Shown: positions 43,043 to 51,802, counted from the stretch's first letter. The stretch is DNA of 60,241 bases from Candidatus Babeliales bacterium (GCA_020054235.1 JAGVLQ010000009.1:1-60241), one strand, 5' to 3'. The notes: a model not told the origin generated them from the sequence alone. Program-made: numbers and translations.

Positions 43043-44344
43043 ATGACTCATCAAGTAAACCCTTTATCATGCGACATTCAAGAAATAGATAATACTTTTT
43101 GCCGTATTTGTCTCCTGGTTCCATCTTCTTATATTACTAAACTCTATGATGAAGTTTCACACGCTCAAAAGATGCATATTGAAACGCTTGGCTTCAGTAA
43201 AAATAATACCCCTGTGAGCTACATCCAGGAATATTATAAAAATAATATTATTGAGCATATAAAAGAATTTACTTTTAAATACTTTATAATCAATTCTTTA
43301 TTTGAACATTTATTCGATAAAAAAGTTAGATCATTTGGCGAACCACGTCTTTCTCATATAACGGTTGAACCCAATCATGATGCTACTTTTGAGTTTGAAG
43401 TTTCTCTTTCAAAACCTATCGATTTCCTTGAATGGAAAAATTTTGCTTTTAAAGCTCCTAAACGAAAAAATTACAAAGATATTGATCGCCAAGTAGAAAC
43501 CTTTATTAAACAAGAACAACAATTAGAAAAAGAACAAGCTTCTGATACAATTGCTGTTGGCGATTGGATAAGCTTTGACATTGGGCTTTGCTCTGAAAAT
43601 AATCAACCACTCATTGATAATCATCTTGAAAAAGTTTGGTTAAAAATTGGCAATGAAGAAGCAGATATGCCATTTCAGGATCTTTTTATAGGAAAAAAAG
43701 TAGGTGATGCTTTTTGCACGCGAGCTCAATGTTTACAGGATTATTTTAGCAATCAATTAAAAACTAATTATAATTTTTTCATAAAAATTGAAGAAGTTGT
43801 TCATAACAATTATTTTTCATTTGCAGATTTTAAACATCATTTTCGTTTAAAAACAAACAAAGAGGTACAGGGAAAATTAATTGAAATTTTTTCCTATCGC
43901 AATGATTTTTCTCAACGCAGAAATATTGTTGAAGAATCTCTAAAATTATTAGTAACAAAACATCATGTAGAAGCGCCAAATCATCTTGTATTACGTCAGC
44001 AAAAAATTGTTTTAGAATCAGTACAATCAAATCCTGATTATCAAGTCTATAAAACGCAACCAAATTTCAAAGATTTTATTCGACAATTGGCTACAAAACA
44101 AGTTAAAGAAACAATTCTCATAGATCAACTTAGTTTCCACGAAAATATTAAAGTAACAAACCCTGACATTAAAGGTTATCTGAATTTATTAAAACGACCT
44201 CGCACCAAAGAATTTGTTTATTTCACGCCACCCCCCACCAAAATTGAGGGGCAAGAAATGCCTATTCCTGCAGCTTTATTAAAACGCTGTTGTATACGAG
44301 AAAAAACATTAAATCACGCAATTTACCATCTTACTAGGAAATAA
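43043..44344 (+). CDS. tig: Divergent trigger factor
   Basis: The 433-residue protein has the trigger-factor layout. There is an N-terminal ribosome-binding domain, a middle PPIase-like domain (about 150-250, with V-G-D-W-I-S-F-D and I-G-K-K-V-G-D-A-F), and a long helical C-terminal chaperone domain (about 260-420). The ribosome-binding loop, G-F-R-x-G-K-x-P in most bacteria, reads G-F-S-K-N-N-T-P here, so the Arg and Gly-Lys that contact L23 are lost. AAAGGAG precedes the ATG. trxB follows after 3 bases. The call rests on layout and local motifs because identity is low. Confidence 0.75.
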   Translation: MTHQVNPLSCDIQEIDNTFCRICLLVPSSYITKLYDEVSHAQKMHIETLGFSKNNTPVSYIQEYYKNNIIEHIKEFTFKYFIINSLFEHLFDKKVRSFGEPRLSHITVEPNHDATFEFEVSLSKPIDFLEWKNFAFKAPKRKNYKDIDRQVETFIKQEQQLEKEQASDTIAVGDWISFDIGLCSENNQPLIDNHLEKVWLKIGNEEADMPFQDLFIGKKVGDAFCTRAQCLQDYFSNQLKTNYNFFIKIEEVVHNNYFSFADFKHHFRLKTNKEVQGKLIEIFSYRNDFSQRRNIVEESLKLLVTKHHVEAPNHLVLRQQKIVLESVQSNPDYQVYKTQPNFKDFIRQLATKQVKETILIDQLSFHENIKVTNPDIKGYLNLLKRPRTKEFVYFTPPPTKIEGQEMPIPAALLKRCCIREKTLNHAIYHLTRK

Positions 44345-44347
44345 CAA

Positions 44348-45274
44348 ATGCCCGAAGTAATACACAATCTTATCATAATCGGTTCTGGTCCGGCCGGGTT
44401 AACCGCTGGTATTTATGCGGCTCGTTCAAATTTACAACCGATCATCATTGAAGGGTTAAACCCTGGCGGACAATTAATGGGAACTACCGCAGTTGAAAAT
44501 TGGCCAGGCAACAAAAGTATATTGGGTCCAACCTTGATGCTACAAATGCGTGAGCATGCTCAGCATGTTGGCTGCACTTTTAAATCAGGAGAAATTGTAA
44601 GCGTCAATTTTCAGCAACGCCCATTGAGCATAACAACCAATAAAAATGAAGTACTAAAAGCTCGCTCGATTATCATTGCAACGGGAGCAACACCAAAACG
44701 CTTAAAAGTTCCTGGTGAAGATGATTTTTGGGGTCGTGGGGTGACATCATGTGCCACCTGCGATGGAGCCTTTTACAAAAATAAACCTGTTGTTATCGTT
44801 GGTGGTGGTGATACCGCGATGGAAGATGCATCTTTTATGCTACGCTATACCAATGATATTACTATTGTCCAAATCGGAGATGCTTTAACAGCTTCCGCCG
44901 CAATGCAACAACGCGTTCTCAATAAACCAGAAATAAAAATAATATATCAAAGCACGGTCACAGCAATACATGGAGATGCTCATGGAATTAGCGAAGTAAC
45001 CATCAAAAATATAAATACTGGCAAGGAGCAAAAAATAAAAACCAACGCTGTTTTTGTAGCGATCGGATTATATCCAAATACCACTCCTTTTAAAGGACAA
45101 CTTGACTTAGCAAGTAATGGCTATCTGATAGTAAAAAATCACACACAAACTTCGGTTCATGGTGTTTTTGCTGCTGGCGATGTTGCTGATTACCGATATC
45201 GTCAAGCAATTACCTCTGCAGGAGCTGGCTGTATGGCGGCTTTAGATGCACTGCACTTTTTAGAAAATAATTGA
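44348..45274 (+). CDS. trxB: Thioredoxin reductase
   Basis: The 308-residue flavoprotein has the FAD-binding G-S-G-P-A-G-L-T-A-G-I-Y-A-A-R near 12. The redox pair is in S-C-A-T-C-D-G-A (C-x-x-C near 136), the NADPH motif is G-G-G-D-T-A-M-E-D-A near 157, and A-A-G-D-V-A-D is near 276. It reduces thioredoxin with NADPH. The length is normal. AGGAAA precedes the ATG, and it is tightly linked to tig. Confidence 0.96.
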   Translation: MPEVIHNLIIIGSGPAGLTAGIYAARSNLQPIIIEGLNPGGQLMGTTAVENWPGNKSILGPTLMLQMREHAQHVGCTFKSGEIVSVNFQQRPLSITTNKNEVLKARSIIIATGATPKRLKVPGEDDFWGRGVTSCATCDGAFYKNKPVVIVGGGDTAMEDASFMLRYTNDITIVQIGDALTASAAMQQRVLNKPEIKIIYQSTVTAIHGDAHGISEVTIKNINTGKEQKIKTNAVFVAIGLYPNTTPFKGQLDLASNGYLIVKNHTQTSVHGVFAAGDVADYRYRQAITSAGAGCMAALDALHFLENN

Positions 45275-45299
45275 AGATTTAAAAAAGATATTCTATAAT
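45271..45299 (+). promoter_or_regulatory. Sigma-70-type promoter for the EamA transporter gene
   Basis: TTGAAG at 45271-45276 and a perfect TATAAT at 45294-45299 are 17 bases apart. The promoter overlaps the last codons of trxB. The AAGGA ribosome site of the transporter gene is about 47 bases downstream. Confidence 0.6.
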
Positions 45300-45357
45300 T
45301 TACGTTAAAAATTAACATAAATCACGACATAAAATACAGCAAAATAAGGATTCAATC

Positions 45358-46224
45358 ATAACTAGCATAACTTTTCTAAAAACAATTATATGTGCATTTT
45401 TAATTGCAGGCACCTATACCTTTGGAAAACTTTTGTCCAACATTGGAGGACCAGAAGTTATCGCAATGGTAAGATTTGGCATAACTTCTTTATGTTTGTT
45501 GCCATTACTCGACAGGCATGCATTAAAAAAAATTTCCTTAAAAAATATTGTAACTTTGATTCTGGCAAGCTTTTTTGGAATGTTTTTATATAGTTATTTC
45601 TTGTTCTCGGCAGTTAAGTATACTTCTTCAGTAAACATTGCTCTAGTCAATGCTACAATGCCAATTTTGACGCTCTTCATTTCCTGCATCCTCTACTCTT
45701 CGCTTCCTACGCCCCATCAGCTTTCTTCTTTTGTTTTATCCTTCATCGGGGTTACTTTTGTCATCACCAAAGGAATATTCGATAAAAGCATTTTAACAAC
45801 AAGCTATGGTGAATTTCTTATGCTTATCGGTGCATTTACCTGGGTAATTTATGGATTTTTAATAAAAAATCTCATGCACAGCATTTCACCTCTCTTAGTA
45901 ACTTTCTTAACATGCTTTTCAGGTTTTGCTTTATTGCTGTTTTACACACTCTATAATCACCATATACATCTTGTTGGGTCATTGACTAATACTCATTGGA
46001 TTGTTTTGCTCTACATAGGTATTTTAGGCACTGCAGTAACCTTTTGGCTTTATGCCGATATTATTAGAGAAATTGGCCCTAAAAAAACTAATCTTTTCAT
46101 CTTTAGCATAGTTCCTCTTGCAGCCATGCTCCTTGCTTATATGTTATTTGGTACCATAATGAACTTTTGGCAAATTTTAGGCGCATGCTGCGTTGGAAGT
46201 GCTCTTGCCTTACAAGCAAAATAA
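45358..46224 (+). CDS. EamA/DMT-family transporter with no standard start codon
   Basis: The coding frame holds about ten membrane helices in two homologous halves and R-F-G-I-T-S near the N-terminus, as in EamA (RhaT/YdcZ-type) metabolite transporters. The frame is open back to a stop at 45313. From 45316 to 45432 it contains no ATG, GTG or TTG. The missing first helix (F-L-K-T-I-I-C-A-F-L-I-A-G-T-Y) lies in this part, so the TTG at 45433 is too late. AAGGA at 45346-45350 points to ATC at 45355 or ATA at 45358 as the start. I give 45358. The substrate is unknown. Confidence 0.7.
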   Translation: MTSITFLKTIICAFLIAGTYTFGKLLSNIGGPEVIAMVRFGITSLCLLPLLDRHALKKISLKNIVTLILASFFGMFLYSYFLFSAVKYTSSVNIALVNATMPILTLFISCILYSSLPTPHQLSSFVLSFIGVTFVITKGIFDKSILTTSYGEFLMLIGAFTWVIYGFLIKNLMHSISPLLVTFLTCFSGFALLLFYTLYNHHIHLVGSLTNTHWIVLLYIGILGTAVTFWLYADIIREIGPKKTNLFIFSIVPLAAMLLAYMLFGTIMNFWQILGACCVGSALALQAK

Positions 46225-46317
46225 TGGGTCTTTTTTTTAAATCAACTTTTTTTTGATATTTTTTTTCTATTCTTTATACTTGTAATAATTTGAACCCCAA
46301 AAAAAAGATCTGAATCA

Positions 46318-46998
46318 ATGAAAAGAACCATATTCTTACAGAGCTTATTGCTCCTTTTCCTTTCTAATCAACATTTACAAAATTACGCAACCGAAATTCG
46401 TGACGCTTTTGCAGGAAGAGAATGGGAATTTCTGCAACATGAAATTACCAAAAAATATAATGAAAAGAGAAATTGTTTTAGCAATCATTTAAAACGTCTT
46501 GCATCGTTTTTTGCGCCAATACTTATTGGTAGCAGCATCATTGCATACACCCAAAAAAATATACCCGGTGAACCCAAATTGCCCAATTATAACGAACCAT
46601 TCTATGAGATAAAAAAACAACAATATGACGAAACACGGAAAATAATAAAAACTTTACAGAAAGAAACCGAACCCGCTGTCGCACTTACCCTTATCACGGC
46701 CTTTGTTTCAGCAATTGCAGGACCAATCTGGTGTGATTACAGTCAGAACAGCAATGCAGCTTTTGAAACCTATGAAGAATTTATAAAAAGCTGGCCAAAA
46801 AATAGACCATTTACGCCGGAAAGCTTGCATCAATCTTTTGATGAACTTTACATGTTGTATCAAAAATATGGCAGCTCATCAGAAGCCTATTACAAAAAAT
46901 ATCTTGCCATCAAAGATGTTGTTTCACAAGCGCTGTATAACCGCTTTCCCCCACCAGTGGTTATTTATAATTCTGCACCAGTATTTTACTATTATTAA
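46318..46998 (+). CDS. Exported membrane protein of unknown function
   Basis: The 226-residue protein has a signal peptide (about 1-23), then R-D-A-F-A-G-R-E-W-E-F-L. Two hydrophobic segments (about 67-79 and 127-143) follow, then F-I-K-S-W-P-K-N-R-P-F-T-P-E near 155-168. The broken gene directly after it is a paralogue (G-K-E-W-D-F-L; F-I-Q-Q-W-P-I-N-K-P-F-T-P-E). The domain has no recognised family. It ends with Tyr-rich residues. Confidence 0.65.
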   Translation: MKRTIFLQSLLLLFLSNQHLQNYATEIRDAFAGREWEFLQHEITKKYNEKRNCFSNHLKRLASFFAPILIGSSIIAYTQKNIPGEPKLPNYNEPFYEIKKQQYDETRKIIKTLQKETEPAVALTLITAFVSAIAGPIWCDYSQNSNAAFETYEEFIKSWPKNRPFTPESLHQSFDELYMLYQKYGSSSEAYYKKYLAIKDVVSQALYNRFPPPVVIYNSAPVFYYY

Positions 46999-47007
46999 GG
47001 AGCCTCC

Positions 47008-47563
47008 ATGCAATTACACAAGCTTTCACTTATTATTCTTCTTTTAAGCACAACTAATATCTTTTGTAATGAACAAGTTTTCAATGAACCATTTAAAGGC
47101 AAAGAGTGGGATTTTTTAGCCTATAAGTTAGTCTACAGACCCGATGGAAAATTCATCGCTAAAGTCCTTACAACAGCCGCATCCGCTGCAATAATACTTC
47201 CAGTGGTAACATATAGGGCCACTGGAAACGTATAATACTTATATTGCTAAAGACTATTATTCAACATTTTACTCACAAGGTTGGGCTGTAGTAACTGCTA
47301 TGTATTCTGGATTGTTAAGCATACCTGGCGCCTTCATTTACTTTGCTCAGAAAGAAAATGGTAAAAATATCTTACGTTTTATTCAACAATGGCCTATAAA
47401 TAAACCCTTTACTCCAGAAAATTTTCATTCAGCTTTCGATCTGCTTTATGAAATTCATGAAAACGAAGGTAGATCACCGTATTTTTGTAAAAAAACTGAA
47501 GAGATGTTTAAAATAGTTCATCGTGAACTCTACAACCACTTTGGTGATAATTTATATAAATAA
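47008..47563 (+). pseudogene. Frameshifted paralogue of the gene at 46318-46998
   Basis: The first 75 codons (47008-47235, frame 1) give a signal peptide and F-K-G-K-E-W-D-F-L, matching the start of the intact neighbour. The remainder is in frame 2: it is open from 47210 to the stop at 47561-47563 and contains I-Q-Q-W-P-I-N-K-P-F-T-P-E-N and L-Y-N-H-F, matching the neighbour's end. A single indel between about 47207 and 47235 explains the break. A strong AAGGAG ribosome site is kept. The middle is also shorter than in the intact copy, so the two have diverged in length as well. Confidence 0.75.
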
Positions 47564-47627
47564 AGTTCATGTTTTTCACTTATGGAGGCCAAGATGCTTC
47601 CATAGCCTAAAAGAGAGTCTTTTAAAT

Positions 47628-47656
47628 TTGAAAATGGCTTTTTTTTGGGCTATACT
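47628..47656 (+). promoter_or_regulatory. Sigma-70-type promoter for rpmH-rnpA
   Basis: TTGAAA at 47628-47633 and TATACT at 47651-47656 are separated by 17 bases; the rpmH start is 48 bases after the -10. Confidence 0.7.
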
Positions 47657-47703
47657 ACCAATATCAATATGTTGAATTTTAGCTAAACTATAGAGGCACA
47701 AAC

Positions 47704-47856
47704 ATGTCTATAACCTACAAACCTAGTCGTAGAAAACGTAATCGCAAACATGGCTTTCGTAAACGAATGGCAAGCCACAAAGGCCGTAAAGTTCTAGCGC
47801 GCCGTCGCGCACGAGGAAGAAAACGCCTTGCGGTTAGTGCACGCAAAACCCGCTAA
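47704..47856 (+). CDS. rpmH: 50S ribosomal protein L34
   Basis: This 50-residue, very basic protein reads [22 protein letters not shown] and continues with [16 protein letters not shown], the L34 pattern. TAGAGG lies upstream of the ATG. It is followed by rnpA after two bases, the usual bacterial order. dnaA, often before rpmH, is not adjacent here. Confidence 0.97.
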   Translation: MSITYKPSRRKRNRKHGFRKRMASHKGRKVLARRRARGRKRLAVSARKTR

Positions 47857-47858
47857 AA

Positions 47859-48191
47859 ATGGCTTCCCTGGTTCGAACTCTCAGTTCATTTACAAAAACT
47901 GAAGTAAAAACGCTTTTTGACACTTCTCATACTGTTTTAAAAAAAGAAGGCCTTATTATTCGATTAGCACCCAGAACCAAGGATTTTAGCCGCATCTTAA
48001 TTGTCATTCCAAAAGCCAGCGGCAAGGCAGCGCAACGAAACCGTATACGCAGACGCATAAAAAGCATTTTTTATGAAGAACGCTTGTTTGAACGCAACCA
48101 AGATTGTATAGTATTGGTTGGCAGGCAAGCGATCGCTCTTTCCTTTTCTGACCTAAAAAATTTGATGCTCCAGGCTTATAGTGTTTCCTAA
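47859..48191 (+). CDS. rnpA: Ribonuclease P protein component
   Basis: The 110-residue basic protein has the RnpA motif A-A-Q-R-N-R-I-R-R-R-I-K near 57-68, in the RNR helix that binds RNase P RNA. The sheet F-S-R-I-L-I-V-I-P-K-A-S-G-K comes before it. It helps mature tRNA 5' ends. It is translationally close to rpmH (two bases between stop and start). yidC and yidD, which often follow, are absent; a PhoH-type gene converges instead. Confidence 0.93.
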   Translation: MASLVRTLSSFTKTEVKTLFDTSHTVLKKEGLIIRLAPRTKDFSRILIVIPKASGKAAQRNRIRRRIKSIFYEERLFERNQDCIVLVGRQAIALSFSDLKNLMLQAYSVS

Positions 48192-48192
48192 G

Positions 48193-49587
48193 CTACCAAA
48201 CTTCACTGACCATTTTACTCAGTTCACTACGTTCACTGCTTTCTAAAAATACCATCCCAAAAAGTCGCTTACCTTTAAATTTATTGGCTGCTACAATGAG
48301 TCCGTTACTACTAAAATCTAGGTAAGGTGAATCGATCTGATACGGGTCGCCTGCCAAAATTATCTTACTGCCTTCACCAACACGACTGATCAGTGTTTTG
48401 ACTTCATGCGGCGTTAAATTTTGAACTTCATCAATCAAAATATACTGGTACGGAATTGATCGCCCACGCATATAGGTTATGGCTTCTAAACTTATTTTTC
48501 CTTTTTTGATCAACTCCTCTAATGCATCAACTTTTCGCTCGGGAGGTTTGCCCTTTTTTTTGTTTCGGTCACCTCGTTTACCAGTGTAAGCTGGTGATTC
48601 ATAGGCACTTACGTCTCGGCGTCCATAGTTAATGGTATGAACAATGAAATCCATATTGTCATAAATTGGTTGCATCCAGCTATGCAATTTTTCTTCAATG
48701 GTACCTGGCAAATATCCTATATCAGGGCCTAAGGGAATAACGGGCCGTGAAACCAACATTTTTTCATACAGTTCTGAAGTAAGCACCTGGTACATACCTG
48801 CCAAAAGTGCTAAAAATGTCTTTCCTGTACCTGCTGGACCAACAAGACTTACGAGTTGAATCGAATCATCCAACAATAAATCAAGCGCCATAAGCTGCTG
48901 GGGATTACGGGCCTGCAGAGGCCATTTTAAATTCGGTTCAAACACCGAAATAAAATTTTTAGGGCCTAGGTAACGAAAAACTTTATAATTGTAGGGATTG
49001 CTGCGGCTTGATGCCAAAACATATTCATTTAAGGTCATTTCACGTTCCTGCGCAAAATCTTCAAGTTCAGGAGGAAATTCAGCTTTTAATGAATTTGCTG
49101 GTACTTGAATATGCACCCATCCCTGATAAAATCTTTCAGGAGTTACGTGACCTTTTAAATAATCTTCGGCTTGTATTCCTAAAACATCAGCTTTTACGCG
49201 CGCATTTAGATCCTTCGAGATAAAAATTACTTCGTAGCCTTGTTTTTTTAAATCAAGGGCAGTAAGTAAAATCATGTTGTCTGCAATATCTAAACTTAAT
49301 GAAACCGGTAGATCACCAGTATTGGATGGAACAAACAAAACTTTAACCAACGCACCGTTATCCAAACGCACTCCTTCACGCAAAGAACCTCGTGTGCGAA
49401 ATGCATCTAAATGGCGTATTGTTTGTCGCGCATTATGCCCTCGATCAGATGTTTCTCCCTTGAACGTATCCAGTTCTTCCAATACCATAATGGGAATACC
49501 TATTTGAGCACCCTTAAAACTAAAAAGAGCCTCTGGATCATGAACTAACACATTAGTATCTAGTAAATACAGTCGATTTGATGCCAT
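48193..49587 (-). CDS. PIN-PhoH fusion protein (YlaK-like)
   Basis: The 464-residue protein joins an N-terminal PIN nuclease domain (about 1-150; L-L-D-T-N-V-L-V-H-D near 8, then E-E-L-D-T-F and D-N-M-I-L) to a PhoH-type ATPase (about 220-464). The latter has Walker A G-P-A-G-T-G-K-T near 256 and I-L-I-D-E-V-Q-N near 386. In bacteria such fusions act in RNA processing, as ATP-dependent helicase-nucleases. The layout matches Bacillus YlaK and mycobacterial PhoH2. It converges on rnpA with one base between stops. Confidence 0.9.
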   Translation of the reverse strand: MASNRLYLLDTNVLVHDPEALFSFKGAQIGIPIMVLEELDTFKGETSDRGHNARQTIRHLDAFRTRGSLREGVRLDNGALVKVLFVPSNTGDLPVSLSLDIADNMILLTALDLKKQGYEVIFISKDLNARVKADVLGIQAEDYLKGHVTPERFYQGWVHIQVPANSLKAEFPPELEDFAQEREMTLNEYVLASSRSNPYNYKVFRYLGPKNFISVFEPNLKWPLQARNPQQLMALDLLLDDSIQLVSLVGPAGTGKTFLALLAGMYQVLTSELYEKMLVSRPVIPLGPDIGYLPGTIEEKLHSWMQPIYDNMDFIVHTINYGRRDVSAYESPAYTGKRGDRNKKKGKPPERKVDALEELIKKGKISLEAITYMRGRSIPYQYILIDEVQNLTPHEVKTLISRVGEGSKIILAGDPYQIDSPYLDFSSNGLIVAANKFKGKRLFGMVFLESSERSELSKMVSEVW

Positions 49588-49770
49588 ACTACCCTCATTA
49601 CAGTGATTTTCAATATTCGTTACCTATTATCCTTGGTATACTAAACCACAAATCTTCTTGCAAGAAATGGAATATAAAAACTCATTTTACCTTAAAACCT
49701 ATTAAAAATTTCCAAGAGCGCTATACTTTTAATTGCCAGAAAATATTAAATCTTTTGCTAAAGGATTTTC

Positions 49771-51474
49771 ATGAACGATAAAGAATTGGAAAAACTCCGC
49801 CACTCAGCAGCTCATTTATTAGCTCAAGCTGTTAAAGAACTCTATCCAACTACTTTATTGACCATCGGGCCCGCAACCTCTGAAGGCTTTTTTTATGATT
49901 TTTTGCCGGAAGTAAATTTTAGCATTGAAGATTTACCAAAAATCGAAAAAAAAATGCAGGAGATCGTGCAAAAAAATCTCCCTTTAACGCACCGACAAAT
50001 CAGTAAAAAAGAAGCACTCAAAATATTCTCTGATAATAAATTTAAGCAAGAATTAATTGAAAACCTGCCTGGTGACACAGTAGGTCTTTCAGAGCAAGGA
50101 GATTTTCAAGATCTTTGTAAAGGTGGTCATATTGAATCGACAGGGCAACTCAAATATGTAAAGCTATTGGCCATTTCTGGTGCCTATTGGCGCGCTGATA
50201 AAACAAAAGATGCTTTACAACGCATTAGTGGAACAGCTTTTTTTACTGAAAAAGAATTAAAAGACTATCTTAAACGTAAAGAAGAAGCTGCTCAATATGA
50301 TCATCGAAAACTAGGCAAAGAATTGGATTTATTTTCTTTCCACCTTGAAGGTCCAGGTTTTCCCTTTTTTCACCCAAAAGGCAAAATTATTCTCAATCTC
50401 CTTATTAATTATCTAAGGAATCTACAGCAAGAACATGGTTATAAAGAAATAGAAACACCTTTGATTCTCAGCGATCAACTCTGGCGCCAATCTGGTCATT
50501 ATCAACATTACAAAAATAATATGTATTTTTTGGCTATTGATGATGCACCTTATGCCCTCAAACCTATGAATTGCCCTGGAGCATTTCTTTTTTATAATGA
50601 AAAGCCACATTCCTACCGAGAACTTCCTTTGCGCCTTGCTGAGTTTGGCAAGGTTCATCGCCATGAACTTTCAGGGGTTCTTCACGGCCTTATGCGCGTA
50701 CGTGCTTTTACCATTGATGATGCCCATCTAATTTGCACAATCAACCAATTAGAAGAAGAAATTCAAAAAACGATCCATTTAACCTTAAAAGCATATAAAG
50801 ATTTCGGCTTTGAATCAGTAAAGATTGGCCTTTCAACCAAACCTGAAAATGCCATGGGTTCGGATGAAGAATGGCAAAAAGCTGAACAAGCACTAGCCAA
50901 TGCCTTAACAAATTCTGGGATGGATTTCGTGATTCAAGAAGGCGAAGGCGCTTTTTATGGACCTAAAATTGAATTTAAGATCCTTGATTCTATGGGCAGA
51001 GAATGGCAAACAGGAACAATCCAGGTAGATTTTTTCTTACCAGAGCGTTTTGATTTGACTTACATTGCTTCAAGCGGCCAAAAAGAACGCCCCGTTGTCG
51101 TTCACAGAGCCATATATGGCTCCTTGGAGCGTTTCTTGGGAATTTTGCTTGAGCATTATAAAGGAAAACTTCCGTTCTGGCTTGCGCCGGTGCAAATCAA
51201 GGTGATGACCATTACTGATGATCAAAATGAATATGCTGAATCAATCCTAAAAAAGCTTAAAGATCACGGTTTGCGCGCTGATTTTGAAAAAAATTCAGAT
51301 CAAATTTCTGCCAAAATTAAAGCTGCTCAACTAGAAAAAATTCCTTGGATGCTCGTTGTTGGTGCCAAAGAACAAGAAAATAACACCGTAACGCTGCGTT
51401 ACATGGACGGAAAACAAGAATTTGGCTTACTTCTAGATCAAGTACTTGTAAAAGCAAAAAATCAGTCAATTTAA
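49771..51474 (+). CDS. thrS: Threonyl-tRNA synthetase without the TGS domain (class II)
   Basis: The 567-residue protein starts directly at the editing domain (L-R-H-S-A-A-H-L-L near 9), so it lacks the 60-70 residue N-terminal TGS domain of ordinary ThrS (about 640 aa). AAAGGA just before the ATG supports this start. The editing domain, the catalytic core (M-N-C-P-G near 266; G-V-L-H-G-L-M-R-V-R-A-F-T-I-D-D-A-H near 305; Y-G-P-K-I-E-F near 396; V-V-H-R-A-I near 443) and the C-terminal anticodon domain are complete. The zinc ligands Cys, His and His are kept. It is transcribed alone and ends at a terminator. Confidence 0.95.
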   Translation: MNDKELEKLRHSAAHLLAQAVKELYPTTLLTIGPATSEGFFYDFLPEVNFSIEDLPKIEKKMQEIVQKNLPLTHRQISKKEALKIFSDNKFKQELIENLPGDTVGLSEQGDFQDLCKGGHIESTGQLKYVKLLAISGAYWRADKTKDALQRISGTAFFTEKELKDYLKRKEEAAQYDHRKLGKELDLFSFHLEGPGFPFFHPKGKIILNLLINYLRNLQQEHGYKEIETPLILSDQLWRQSGHYQHYKNNMYFLAIDDAPYALKPMNCPGAFLFYNEKPHSYRELPLRLAEFGKVHRHELSGVLHGLMRVRAFTIDDAHLICTINQLEEEIQKTIHLTLKAYKDFGFESVKIGLSTKPENAMGSDEEWQKAEQALANALTNSGMDFVIQEGEGAFYGPKIEFKILDSMGREWQTGTIQVDFFLPERFDLTYIASSGQKERPVVVHRAIYGSLERFLGILLEHYKGKLPFWLAPVQIKVMTITDDQNEYAESILKKLKDHGLRADFEKNSDQISAKIKAAQLEKIPWMLVVGAKEQENNTVTLRYMDGKQEFGLLLDQVLVKAKNQSI

Positions 51475-51572
51475 CCATATTTTTTAACTAAAACGGATTC
51501 TAGGTTCATCCAAATTAACTCTTTTGCAAATTTTTTATTATTTTTTTATCAAATTTTTTTTAAAAAAGAATT

Positions 51573-51600
51573 AAAATTGATAAAAAAAATCAATTTTTTT
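51573..51600 (+). terminator. Terminator after thrS
   Basis: AAAATTGAT at 51573-51581 pairs perfectly with ATCAATTTT at 51589-51597 around a 7-A loop, followed by more T. The stem is AT-rich (two G-C pairs) but the U-tract is long. It lies 99 bases after the thrS stop. Confidence 0.6.
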
Positions 51601-51661
51601 ATATCCTGAAAAAATTTACATTAACAACCTGTAAATCAACGATTTGCAAAAAAATCGATAG

Positions 51662-51701
51662 TACCATTTTTCGATTTTTTAAAAAAATACGAAAATTGGT
51701 A
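51662..51701. repeat. 40-bp near-perfect palindrome upstream of the histone-like gene promoter
   Basis: The arms TACCATTTTTCG and CGAAAATTGGTA pair with one mismatch, and the centre is a T-run followed by an A-run. The palindrome ends 11 bases before the -35 element, where operators or activator sites commonly lie. It could also form a cruciform. Confidence 0.6.
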
Positions 51702-51712
51702 TGTATAAATTG

Positions 51713-51742
51713 TTGACTTTATAAAATTACAACAAGTAATAT
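51713..51742 (+). promoter_or_regulatory. Promoter of the histone-like gene
   Basis: TTGACT at 51713-51718 and TAATAT at 51737-51742 are separated by 18 bases. The transcript would begin near 51749 and have a leader of about 55 bases. Confidence 0.6.
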
Positions 51743-51745
51743 AAA

Positions 51746-51785
51746 AGTAAGGATGAAGAATTGATTTTAATAACGAATCCTTACT
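51746..51785 (+). promoter_or_regulatory. Leader hairpin of the histone-like gene
   Basis: AGTAAGGAT at 51746-51754 and ATCCTTACT at 51777-51785 are perfectly complementary over 9 bases with a 22-base loop. The hairpin ends 5 bases before the AAGGAG ribosome site at 51791-51796. It contains a second AAGGA in its left arm, which is hidden when folded. It may stabilise the mRNA or tune translation. Confidence 0.45.
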
Positions 51786-51802
51786 AAAAAAAGGAGAAGA
51801 CA

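Larger units (their letters stand above)
51475..51802 (+). other. Long AT-rich regulatory region before the histone-like gene
   Basis: This 328-base non-coding stretch holds the thrS terminator, a 40-bp near-palindrome, a promoter, and a leader hairpin, each listed separately. Between 51475 and 51572 it is dominated by T- and A-runs and no further element is clear. Confidence 0.6.

Noticed and set aside
42882-43124. An 80-codon minus-strand frame over the tRNA-Leu gene
   Set aside because: It covers a clear tRNA and the start of tig; the translation is that of tRNA antisense.
47207-47235. Programmed ribosomal frameshift site in the broken paralogue
   Set aside because: No slippery heptamer or downstream structure is evident; an indel is the simpler explanation.
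47581-47703. oriC near rpmH
   Set aside because: dnaA is not adjacent and no cluster of DnaA-box-like 9-mers is visible.
49578-49781. A 67-codon plus-strand frame before thrS
   Set aside because: It spans the phoH-thrS promoter region, overlaps the thrS start and has no ribosome site or protein-like composition.
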